DNA from: Zygnema cylindricum
Taxonomy: Eukaryota; Streptophyta; Zygnematophyceae; Zygnematales; Zygnemataceae
DNA length: 52,757 nucleotides
Direction: 5' to 3'
Assembly: GCA_037447655.1 (NCBI GenBank)
Contig: JBBHKE010000243.1
Coordinates: 1-52,757 of the forward strand
In this document: positions 35,755 to 46,044 of the stretch, piece by piece
Layout: each line of letters opens with the position of its first letter
Numbering within the stretch: the stretch's first letter is position 1
The notes under the pieces: model-generated
The model's database searches: none
Seen by the model: the letters and a program-made list of their open reading frames with translations, nothing else
What the model was told of the DNA's origin: nothing
Program-made: the position numbers and the translations under genes

Positions 35755-36057
35755 GTACAGATCCCCTTGCGATACTCAATATGGGCAGCCAAAAAGATTT
35801 GCAACTCTGCAGTTTTCGGTAATATCGTGTATTTGAAGCCTTGAAGAGTTGAAGGTAATTACGATACGCAATCGTATAAATATCGCAAGCCTGATATAAC
35901 AGCTGGTAACGCTGGGATTCGTAATGTTTTGTCGTTAAATAGTATTTAGTTATTTACCCATTACCATATTGAACCCCGTATAGTGTTAAATATTTCCGGT
36001 AAGGTTGTGCAGTCGTACCGTAGTGTACGACAATATTATAGTGTACGGCTATGACAA
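35755..36057. repeat. Direct repeat copy 1 (about 300 bp) left of hAT remnant
   Basis: It runs from 'gtacagatccccttgcgata' to 'agtgtacggctatgacaa' and is about 90 percent or more alike to 39596-39891 by eye. This copy has a 7-bp extra word (ttattta-like) after 'agtatttag'. No coding potential. Confidence 0.85.
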
Positions 36058-36310
36058 AGGATCATAGTTCAAAAGTAGGTGACCGTACGCCCATACAATA
36101 TGCCTATTGTATGCAAAACATACAATATGGCCTTAAGACCCATATTGTATTGGCCGCAAAATGAAATAAAATAGTAACAGGGTTGAGTTGCGCATGGATC
36201 GATAGAGAATTAATGTTCAGTAAACCGAACAAAATGTACATGGATTGTACGGGAAAATAAAATGATGTTTACAAATATTTCCAAAAAGAGACATTGCGGC
36301 GTCGCACTAT

Positions 36311-37626
36311 TTGAGCGCCGTGAGTTCAAATTTTGTACAAGCGTCTTCTTCAAATTTCGAAAAGAAACCGCCATTATTACTTGCGGTGTTGGAAAAGGGA
36401 ATACTTGCGGTAGGGGTGGAGAATGTGGTGCAGATTGTTACCGATTCTGCCCCAATGAACAAGGATGCAGCTTTGTTGCTCGTGGCAAAGCACCCTTCTA
36501 CCACGTGGACGCCATGCAATGCACATGTACTAGACTTGATGTTGGAAGATTGGAGTAGGTTGACCTTTATCTCCAAACCTGTCCGAGAGGCAAAAGAAAT
36601 TTTGATATTCATCATTAATCATAACAAAAGTGTAGCTATGTTTAATAAAATTTCAAAACTTCAGCTTCTGAAACCTGGAAAGATTAGGTTTGCTACAAAT
36701 TTTACTATGCTCCAGACGATGTTAGATGTGAAAGAGAGTTTGGAGCGGTTGATGTTTGATGACAAATTCAAGGAATGGGTGGGCAAGCCAATGTACAAGT
36801 TGGAGGGAGCTAAAATTAGGTACTACATTCTAAGCACAGAGTTTTGGGTTAGAGTGACAGAGGCCGTGTCAATTTCGGAACCTGTGGTGCGGGTGATAAC
36901 GGAATGCGATAGAGGTGGCCCAAATGTGGGGAAGGTTTATCATAGTTTTTACGCCATTGGACAGTTTTTGGATAATTTAGCTTGCGCAGGAGAAGATAAT
37001 ATTCACGATGGCATGCAGATTTTGGAAGAGATCAAGGCATCATGGTTTCGAGGTGGAAGATGGCACATAGCCCCATTTATGCGGCTGACTTTGTACTCGA
37101 TCCGGAGTATCAAAGTCATGCATGTGGGCAGCGTGCCAAGGCGACTGTTATGGGAAGTTTTCAGACAATGTTGGAGAGGATGCTTCCAAATATGGAGGAG
37201 CAACAAGTTGCCCGCGTAGAGTTGTCAAAATATAGAGAATTTGAGGGAGTTTTTGCTAGGGAACTGACAATATCTTGTGCAAAGTTGATGCCAGCATGGA
37301 AGTGGTGGCAAGAGTTTGGGTGTGCCACCCCTATTTTGCAAAAGGTAGCAGTAAAAATACTTGCACAGTGCTCAGCTGCCAGCTCCTGTGAGCGGAATTG
37401 GTCGACATATGACCATATTCACTCAAAGAAAAAAAATAGGTTAACGGCTAAAAGGGCTAATGATCTAGTATGGGTCTTCACTAATCTCATACTTTTAAAG
37501 AACACTAAGGATGTCAGCTATGAAGATAATCTGATAAAATGGGAAGAAGAGGAACGAGAGGCTAGGGAAGACGATTTAGATGAAGACATGATGGAATTCG
37601 ATGTAGGGGAAGAAGATTTAGAGTAA
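36311..37626 (+). pseudogene. hAT transposase, N-terminally truncated and frameshifted
   Basis: The first frame (36311-37219) begins in a DUF659-like block: EKKPPLLLAVLEKGILAVGV, ENVVQIVTDSAPMNKDAALL, then STTWTPCNAHVLDLMLEDW, typical of plant hAT proteins. Near 37040-37060 the reading frame shifts; the second frame (to 37626) continues with RWKMAHSPIYAADFVLDPEY and the C-terminal dimerisation motif CERNWSTYDHIHSKKKNRL, then an acidic tail. The N-terminal BED zinc finger and the first catalytic Asp region are absent upstream of 36311. With a start loss and a frameshift it cannot be a working transposase. No 8-bp target duplication was found. Confidence 0.88.
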
Positions 37627-37877
37627 AAATAGTTAAAGGAAATATATGTATTTTTTTTTTGCTCTAATGTGATTGTTTTTGTTTTTTTTATCAATGTGTT
37701 ACGTCGTGCAATGTTGAATGATGAAAAATTGGAATCTGCATATGGCCTGAACTTTGTTTTTTGGAGGTGAACTTTGTTTTTTGGAAGTTGCATGCTCTCG
37801 GAGAGGTAGAGAAGGAAGGCCATGGCTGCCTGTTTGTGAAGGACAACCAATTTTATTATTATAAAAATGCATTTTGA

Positions 37878-37950
37878 AAGGAATTGAACCTGGGCCTGTG
37901 TACGTCATCTTGTACACACCGGTATAGACGTCCTTAACCAGCTGGTGTAG
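37878..37950 (-). repeat. tRNA-like sequence, possible SINE head
   Basis: On the minus strand an A-box-like accagctggttaaggac is followed, about 40 bases later, by a B-box-like ggttcaattcc. The spacing fits a tRNA gene, but the acceptor stem cannot be paired and the anticodon arm is degenerate. I read it as a tRNA-derived repeat, such as the head of a SINE, not a functional tRNA. Confidence 0.35.
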
Positions 37951-38670
37951 AAGTTTCGATACATATGTAGAGTGGGATAATAATTTAATTAGATAATGTT
38001 TTTCACCGCTCATTTAACGGAAAGCGTACAAACCGCGGTACATGTTCAATTCAATTTTTTAAAAATGTACGGATTTGTACGGAAAAAAATCCATTAACGT
38101 TTTTTTCAAATCGACCTCTCCAGTTTCTACGTATTGTACGCGCGTTCGAAACGTGCGTAAAATACGTTTTGAACAACTATGCTTATATATAACGTGGCAT
38201 GCAATATGTTCCGTATCTATTTACCTGATAATTATCACGGACAGCGCAGCACGTAAACGCAGAGAAATTAAAAATAATCCTTTATAGTTTTAAAACTATA
38301 CTACCGAAACGAAAAAATAAAATTTATTCTAAAATTCGAGAATCAAACTTTTTCAAAAAAAAAATGAACAGACGACCAGAGCAGACTGAACCATCGATGT
38401 CTAATTCGAACGGATTTCAACTTTTTTACGAAAATTACGTAGTATTCGTCTTTTTTATACTTTTAGGAAAAGTCGTGTAAATTTCACTGTACGGCAATGA
38501 ACCAAAACGTACGAAAGGCGTAATCTTATAAAATCTTAAGAAGTCTTAAAAAAGTACCGAAATTTTATCAGAAAATGTACAAAACTGTATGAAAGAGTAC
38601 CCTTAAAAACCTAGTAGTACGGAATATCTACTAAAATATAAAGGAACGTACGGCAATGTACCTTGGAATT

Positions 38671-39163
38671 TGTAACAGGGTTACAAAGTTAGGTACTTAG
38701 TAGCTAGCAACTAGGCTGCTATAGTTGCAGTGTCAGAGCAGCGCAGGTGCGATTCCAGACCGGCGCATCATAGCAACGTAGCAACTTAGCAGCGTAGCTA
38801 CTTAGTAGCGTAGCAGCATAGCAGAGCAACGCAGCTTAGCATTATAGCAACGCCGCGGAATGTAGATAGAACGGTATTGTTCTAGAAGGATATTTTGAGA
38901 TTTGTCTCGGTTGACCATGAAGGTCCACGTGTACAGTTATACAGTACTAGGTTGACTACCAGCTAGTTAGTTTAAATAGTGAAGTAGGCCTAGTCAGCAA
39001 GAGACTCTTTGAGAAGACCTTCGCAGCAAGCGCTGAATTTTGTTATCTTCTCCCGAGTAATAAAGCGCAACCTTTACCTGTCCTTCTGGTGTGATCTTGT
39101 TGTTTCTACGAGGAGGTCCTTGGTATTATCCGCTGTGCATTGTGATATTCCGTCCCTTTTACA
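38671..39163 (+). mobile_element. Solo LTR, 493 bp, with 5-bp target duplication
   Basis: It begins TGTAACAGGG and ends CCCTTTTACA, the short imperfect inverted ends (TG...CA) of an LTR. GAATT lies at 38666-38670 and again at 39164-39168. Inside are a short-repeat region (38695-38855, words tagcaacg/tagcagcg), a possible TATA-like 'tttaaatag' near 38970 and a polyadenylation signal AATAAA at about 39059-39064. No internal retroelement genes follow, so it is a solo LTR left by recombination between two LTRs. Orientation follows the AATAAA. Confidence 0.85.
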
Positions 39164-39427
39164 GAATTCCTAAAAAATCCCGTAAGATAACCCCAAAATG
39201 TACGAACATAGAGGGACACCGTACGTAATTGTAAAAATATTGTACGGGTACAAAGTACGGTACGCATTTTATTTACTTTCCATTATCGTTTGATGCGTAC
39301 TGTACGTAGTATTCGTTAGTTTATACCGTGTGTAATGTGCGCAAGGGACATCTATGGACTGAACACATTTGTCAGACTGCCGCCATTTACACCATCCATA
39401 TTTATTTGTACGGTGTGTACAACTATC

Positions 39428-39595
39428 GCCGATAGTTATCGATATCGTCGTTATTGCCGATAATAACCGATAGATATCGGTTATTTATCGGCGATAACAC
39501 CGATGGCGATATATCGTACCAATATATCGATTATCGGGTACACGAAAAAAGGTCCATATCGGTTATCGGCAAATCCTTTACGATACACAACACTA
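39428..39595. repeat. Fragment of Mutator-like MITE family
   Basis: Palindromic words (gataaccgatagatatcgg, ttatcggcgataac) and a right end of 'cgatacacaacacta' match the element at 3650-4091, and 2290-2460 in opposite orientation. The left end is less clear and no target duplication was seen. It directly precedes direct repeat copy 2. Confidence 0.55.
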
Positions 39596-39891
39596 GTACA
39601 TATCCCCTTGCGATACTCAATATGGGCAGCCAAAAAGATTTGCAACTCTCCAGTTTTGAGTAATATGGTGTATTTGAAGCCTTTAAGAGTTGAAGGTAAC
39701 TACGATACCCAATTGTATAAATATCGCAAGCCTGATATAACAGCTAGTAACGCTAGAATTTGTAATGTTTTGTCGTTAAATAGTATTTACCCCATTACCA
39801 TATTGAACCCCGTATAGTGTTAAATATTTCTGGGAAGGTTGTGCAGTCGTACCGTAGTGTACGACAATATTATAGTGTACGGGTATGACAA
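39596..39891. repeat. Direct repeat copy 2 (about 300 bp) right of solo LTR
   Basis: Second copy of 35755-36057, in the same orientation, from 'gtacatatccccttgcgata' to 'gtgtacgggtatgaca'. Short open frames here are shared with copy 1 only in part and are not conserved. Confidence 0.85.
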
Positions 39892-40618
39892 GAGATGGGG
39901 ATTCGTCACTCTATTTCCTGTCTTTTTCAAAGTGTGATATTTTGGCGTTGAATATTTTCGATACAGTACAATACGTCTGTACAATACATCGTGCATCGCT
40001 ATTATTGTTAATGTTTTTGCTTTGCCCTTTTTCTAAAAGGGAAAAGCATTCTAGTCGCATTCATCTCTGGTGACAACGATAATTGATCGTCGATTTTTTT
40101 GTGTAAAATCCTGAGCGGTTGAGTGGTTTGAGTTTTGATTGGCTTTGTCATGTTCCATTTTGATGTACACGTGGTACAATCCTATTTGTTGTATTTCACG
40201 TGGTTGTAGTGGTATGATAAAAGTCCAAACAAAATCGACGTCATGCCAAAATGCCGTGTTATCAATACCGGTTGAGTAACGTACAGTATCGTACGTTAAA
40301 ATTTTGCGTGAGCGTTTCCGTACACCACGCCGAGTTGTCGTTTTGTCAATATCCGTACATGCCGAAATGTCGTGTTATCAATACCGGTTAAGTAACGTAC
40401 CATATCGTACTTTTATTTTTTGTGCGTGCGATCCCGTCACGCCACGTTGTCGTGTTCTCAATATCCGTACACTATTGTTATTTCAGTGTTGGCGTGACGT
40501 ACGATGTATCATTTAATCTATACCGGTACAGGAACGTACAGTGTCGCACTTTTAATTTTGGCGCGTGCGATCTCGTCACATCACGCCACGTTGTCGTGTT
40601 CTTAATATCCGTACACTA
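39892..40618. other. Gene-free stretch with degenerate local repeats
   Basis: Between about 40250 and 40615 a block of about 120 bp recurs three times (words 'gtcgtgttatcaataccggt', 'taacgtacagtatcgtac', 'cgtgcgat'), a diverged tandem repeat. No gene. Confidence 0.5.
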
Positions 40619-41291
40619 CACAACAAATCGTAATTAGAGTAGATAACACTAATTCGATCGCCCTAATTTTTGACTCTATCACGTTAAATAGAGTAAATGA
40701 TTCAAATTTTTTCATTAAACTATTTAAAGTAAAGTTTAATTAGCGTACAAATCCTAATATAGGTTCGTTTTTAATGGTGTGGAGTACGGACAACGTCTGA
40801 CTGTGCAAAATTGTACTTTTATAAGTAAAAAGTACAAATAATAATTCAATACAATCGCGCTCGCATGTGAAATTGCACTAAACAAAAAAATTAAATCGCA
40901 TCGAAAAAAAATCAATTGCATATCTCCGTCCGTCGACAACATTCTCGCCCGTGTGAACATTTACATGAATTTACATGTGAAAATTTTATAGTTGAACGAC
41001 AACAGTATGAGTTGAGATAAATAGTATATATATATGAGACAAATAGTACTTACGTCATAATGACGTCAAAATATACGGCTGACGGTTTTCGTATTTCTAA
41101 ATTATTTGGTGTTCATAATTACAGCACGGATAATTATTGCCGACATAAGCTAATATAGAGTACTTAAATAAAGTAGAATAAATTTCCACTGTGAAAAGGT
41201 TTTATCACAATAATAAACGTTTATAACTCTAATTGTTTTTTTTTGTTTTTTTGCTCTAATTTTTTCTTTACTATTATTACGATTCGCGGTG
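40619..41291. mobile_element. Probable TA-flanked TIR element, 673 bp
   Basis: The left end after TA reads CACAACAAATCGTAATTAGA and the reverse complement of the right end before TA reads CACCGCGAATCGTAATAATA. The right end strongly resembles the left end of the element at 1098 (gtaaagaaaaaatt follows in both). No transposase. Confidence 0.55.
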
Positions 41292-41806
41292 TACCGTAAT
41301 TTCACTATTAGCGTCACGTACGATGTTCGTACATGCTACGCACTGTACTATCGCATTGTACATGGCAAAGACTATGACGATGCCAAGTTGATGGTTTAAT
41401 TCGCATTTCGTTCATGTAGGGTGTTTGATTAAGCGTAAAAGTTTCACATTGATTTGAGCGTTCGATCTCAATCTAATGAACGATATGAATGAATGGACTG
41501 AATATATCATGTAGTATTAAATATTTTAATGTTAAATCTAAAATACACATTAAACCATTAGCATTGTTCAACCATTATTCGTTTAAACAGAATACTAATG
41601 GTTTTTGTTTATTTTATATTAAGGTGTTGAATGTCTATTTATCATAATTTGTTTTTATCAATACATAACATCACAAAAAAAGAAAACAAAAAAAAAACAA
41701 ACAAAATAAATAACCACAATACAACCTTGATCACATAATAAAAACGCAAGAAACAAATGTAAACATAACAAAGAAAAAAAAAAAAAAAACATCAAACTTA
41801 ACTAGG

Positions 41807-42440
41807 ATTCAACCAACTTAGTCCAAAGACCCAGATGGTTGGAACAACAACATCAGTATCAGCTCGATGGGTGACTAACACTACAAACACGTATTTTCTT
41901 TTATATTTATTTATAGTTAGAATATGTTGATTACTTTAAGTTTTTTTTTTTGTTTTCGATCAAGCATCTTAGTCGAAGACTCAGATGGTTGCATAAAAAT
42001 CATTATCAGCTCAAAGGCTGACTAACATTACAATCACTTATTATTTATGAATTTTTGTTGTTTATTATAGTAGATTGATTACTTTGAGTACTTTGTTATT
42101 TTTTTATTTTTTTTTGTGATCAACCAACTTAGTCCTAAGACTTAGAAGGTTGCATAAACGTCACTATCAGCTCGGAGGCTGACCAACATTACAAACATTT
42201 GTTTTCATTCATAATAGTTGTTTGTTAGATTGCATAGCTACTTTGAATAATTTATTTTCTTTGTTTTTTCAATCAACCAACTTAGTCTCAAGACCAATAA
42301 TGTTGTTGAACATCATTATTAGCTCAAAGGCAGGCAAACATTACAAACATTGGTATATACATTTTTTTTAAATACAACACAAATACTTTGACTACTTTGT
42401 TTCGGTGAAACTTGATTACTTTGTTTTTTTTTTATATGAC
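41807..42440. repeat. Four diverged copies of a 155-bp tandem unit
   Basis: Starts near 41807, 41962, 42119 and 42272. Each unit contains 'caaccaacttagtc', 'agactcagatggttgcat', 'atcagctcaaaggctgac', 'aacattacaaac' and a T-rich spacer 'actttgttttt'. Copies differ by many substitutions. The array leads into the ATC microsatellite. Confidence 0.85.
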
Positions 42441-42521
42441 CAACATTACAGATATTAGCTTTTTTTTTTTTAAATACAATACAAATACTTTGAATACTTT
42501 GTTTTTGTGATACTTTGATTA

Positions 42522-42564
<43 letters not shown>

Positions 42565-43052
42565 TTCATCTTCATCATCATCGTCATCATCATCGTCATC
42601 ATCATCATCGTCAACATCATCAACATCATCATCATTACATCATTATCATCATGATCATTACATCATTACATCATTACATCATCATCATCATCATCATCAT
42701 CATGTTCATCATCATCGTCATGATAATCGCAACATCATCGTCGTCATTATCATCAACAACATCATCATCATCATCATCATCATCTTCATCATCATCATCA
42801 TCCTCATCATCATCATGATCATCGTCATCATCATCATCATGATCATCGTCATCATCATTATCAACATCATCATCATTATCATTACATCATCATCATCATC
42901 TTCATTATCATTACATCATCATCATCATTATCATCATCATCATCATCATCGTCATCATCATCATCGTCATCATCATCATCGTCAACATCATTATCATCAT
43001 CATTACATCCTCATCATCATCATTATATCATCATCATTGTCAACATCATCAA
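42522..43052. repeat. (ATC)n microsatellite
   Basis: About 530 bp of cat/atc triplets with scattered cgt, att and gatc interruptions. The 192-codon open frame over it (Ser, His and Ile runs) is translation of the repeat. Confidence 0.97.
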
Positions 43053-43299
43053 CCCATCTTACAGTAGGAGCAGACAATGCTCTAGAAAAATAAATAGCTA
43101 ATAACTACCTTTTTTACATAAGAAAATTTAAACTCACAACCAAACAATAATAAGGAAAGAGCACGAAACAAACAATTCCCAAACCCTGTAACATGTAAGC
43201 AAAAAGAGGTTTTCGTGTCATAATGAGCTTACCTAAAATAGAACTCCCAAAAGCCGAAAAAAAACACACTTACACCTGAATGACAAAAAATACATAATG

Positions 43300-45480
43300 T
43301 CAAATACAATATATATAACATATCGAATAATATTTCTATCACATGTAACTGATATAGTATAAAACGTTATAAAACGTTATAATACATATTTAACATAAGT
43401 AATATTTGTAATATATACAATAATGCACGTTATTATTTGTTTAATATATTTGAAGTAGGAGTTATATTATAAACAATGTATATAATAATAGTTGAAGTAT
43501 AATATATGAAACTATTGTAATAACTACTGCTATAGTTGTAATAATAATTATAATAAACATAATGTAATGGTTAGATATAATTGAAATAAACATAATGAAA
43601 TGGTTAGATCTAATAGTAGATACAATTGTTATAATATGTATAATATAACAGTTAATTTTAACTGTTAAGATAAATATAATGTAAACTGTTATAAAAATAT
43701 GATGTAATAGTTAGTTAACACTAATAATTAACACATTATAACAGTTAGATATAAATGTTAAAATATATATAATAAAATAGTTAGTTCTCACTATAAAAAT
43801 TAACACATTATGATAGTTAGACTATATATAATGTATAACTGGTTAAAACTCTAATAACATAACAATTAGATTAAACCTGCTATAATATGTGTAGTATAGC
43901 AGTTAGATATAACTGTTTAGATATAAATGTTATAATGACTGTTTAGATATAAATGTTATAATGTATATCATGTCACAATTAGTTAACATTGTAATAATTA
44001 TCATATTATCACAGTTAGATATTAAAGTTGTAATATATACAAAATAACAATTAGATATAATTGTTAGTTATGTAATTGTTTATTATAGTGTAATAATTAA
44101 CATAGTAAAACAGTTAGATATAATTGTTATAATTAATAAAATATAACATCTAGATATAGTTGTTATGCTTAGCATAATACAACATCTACAAATAACAACT
44201 GTTATAATAAATATAATATAACACTTACAACTAGCTGTCATATGTGGTATAATATAACAGTTAGATATAGTTGTTATAATTTATAAAATATAACAGCTAG
44301 AATAACTTTTACAATATATATAACGTAAAAACTATAACTAGCTGTTAAATTTAGTAAAATATTACAGCCAGATATAGTTGTTATGCTTACTACACTGCAA
44401 CAGCTACATGTAACAACTGTCATAATAAATTAAATATAACACTTACAACTACACCGCCAATCGCTAGTAGCGTATTGAACGCTAATTCGCTCCCTGCTTT
44501 TTTTTTTCAAATTCTCAAATAGAATTATCCATACTAATTAAAAAAAGCCCTAATTCCTAATTAGAGTATACGATTTCTTCGAAAATTTCCAAATTCCCAA
44601 TTAGCGTTAATAACTGTAATTATTCCTATACGCTAAAAAAACAACTACGCTAATAGCGATTGGCAGTGTAGCTGTCATATTCGGTATAATGTAACAATTA
44701 GATATAGCTGTTATAATTTATAAAATATAACATGTAGATATAGTTGTTATAATTACCATAATCTAACAGATAAATATAATTGTTTAGTTAACAAAATATA
44801 ACAATTAGAATAAATATAACATAAAAACTATAAGTAGATGTTAAATTTAGTATAATATTACAGCCAGATATAGTTGTTATGCTTACTATAATGCAACAGA
44901 TACATACAACAACTGTCACAATAAATAAAATATAACACTTACAACTAGCTGTCATGTTCGGTATAATGTAACAGTTAGATATAGCTGTTATAATTTATAA
45001 AATATAACAGGTAGATATAGTTGTTATAATAAATATGAAATAACAGTTACATGTAACTGTTATAATTAGTATAATAAAACAATTATAAGCAGTTGTTATG
45101 AATAATGTGATATAATAGTTAGATACATCCTTAATAATCAATAAAATCAAAACAATTATGACTAGCTGTTATAATTAGCATAACATAACAGTTAGATATA
45201 GCTGTCATAATATGTAAAATATAACAGGTAGATATAACTGCATATTTATCTACTACAAATGTATATTTATCTACTTGTTAATAAATATGATATAACAGTT
45301 AGATATAACTGTTATAATTAGAATAATAAAACAATTTTAACTAGCTGTTATAAATAATGTAGTATAACAGCTAAATATAACCGTTATAATCAATATATTA
45401 AAACAGTTATAACCAGTTGTTATAATTTGTATAGTATAACAGTTATAACTAGCCCTTACAATATGTATTATACTACAGTG
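43300..45480. repeat. AT-rich tandem array of ATAACAGTTAGATATA-type units
   Basis: The array is made of 'ataacagttagatata', 'gttgttataattta' and 'aataaatataata' words, partly inverted copies of each other (taacagtt/aactgtta), so most units can fold into hairpins. Longer unit copies can be recognised, for example 'cttacaactagctgtcat' at about 44221 and 44939. The TA-flanked element at 44452-44668 interrupts one such unit. No gene. Confidence 0.85.
44452..44668. mobile_element. TA-flanked MITE, 217 bp, with readable empty site
   Basis: The left end reads CACCGCCAATCGCTAGTAGC and the reverse complement of the right end reads CACTGCCAATCGCTATTAGC, both continuing with 'gta'. TA lies at 44450-44451 and 44669-44670. 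The surrounding array supplies the uninserted version: other copies read cttacaactagctgtcat at about 44221 and 44939, whereas here the text is cttacaacTA, then the element, then TAgctgtcat. Removing the element and one TA restores the array unit, which proves TA duplication on insertion. Confidence 0.92.
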
Positions 45481-46044
45481 AGATAAAATTGCTAAAATAA
45501 ATATAATATATCACTAGTGAGAGAGGGAGAGAGGAGAGGCGATGACGGCAAAATATTATGCAAAGGACCCATGAATGCAAGTGGAAGTCCAAAACCCCTC
45601 CAAATATTTTTCCATACATAGCGCGTGACGGGCACGGATAAAAATAGCGAGGACTCTCCCTCGTCCTATAATTTTCACGCTTGTGGCGCGTGCGTGGGTC
45701 ATTTTTCATTCGCTTTTTGGGCGGTACTTGAACTAAAATCACCCCCTCGAGGTGATTTTGGATGATTTTTTTTTTTGGGCTGGATTCTCTTGCCCGGGGT
45801 TCGAAATGGGGAAAACGCCAAAATGCGTTCGCATGACGAGAAATACGTCGTACATCCAAAGTATGAATTGACGTACACTCTACTTTGGTTAAAATGATTT
45901 TCTCGTACGGTTAAAGTTTTTGTCAAAGTTCCCTAAATTTAAGGGCAAAAAGACAGAGAAAGGTAGATACTTTAATACATAGGGACGTGCCCTTAGGCAA
46001 CCAAAGGGCAAAGCACCGGGTCGCCCGCGACTATTATTGTTTTA
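45481..46044. other. Gene-free stretch
   Basis: A 128-codon minus-strand frame (45473-45859) has no similarity I recognise and overlaps another frame. I see no repeat structure. It borders the TTA-flanked element at 46045. Confidence 0.35.

Noticed and set aside
37878-37950. Functional tRNA gene on the minus strand
   Set aside because: A- and B-box-like motifs exist, but the acceptor stem does not pair and the anticodon arm is not recognisable.
42515-43093. 192-codon Ser/His/Ile open frame
   Set aside because: Pure translation of the ATC microsatellite.
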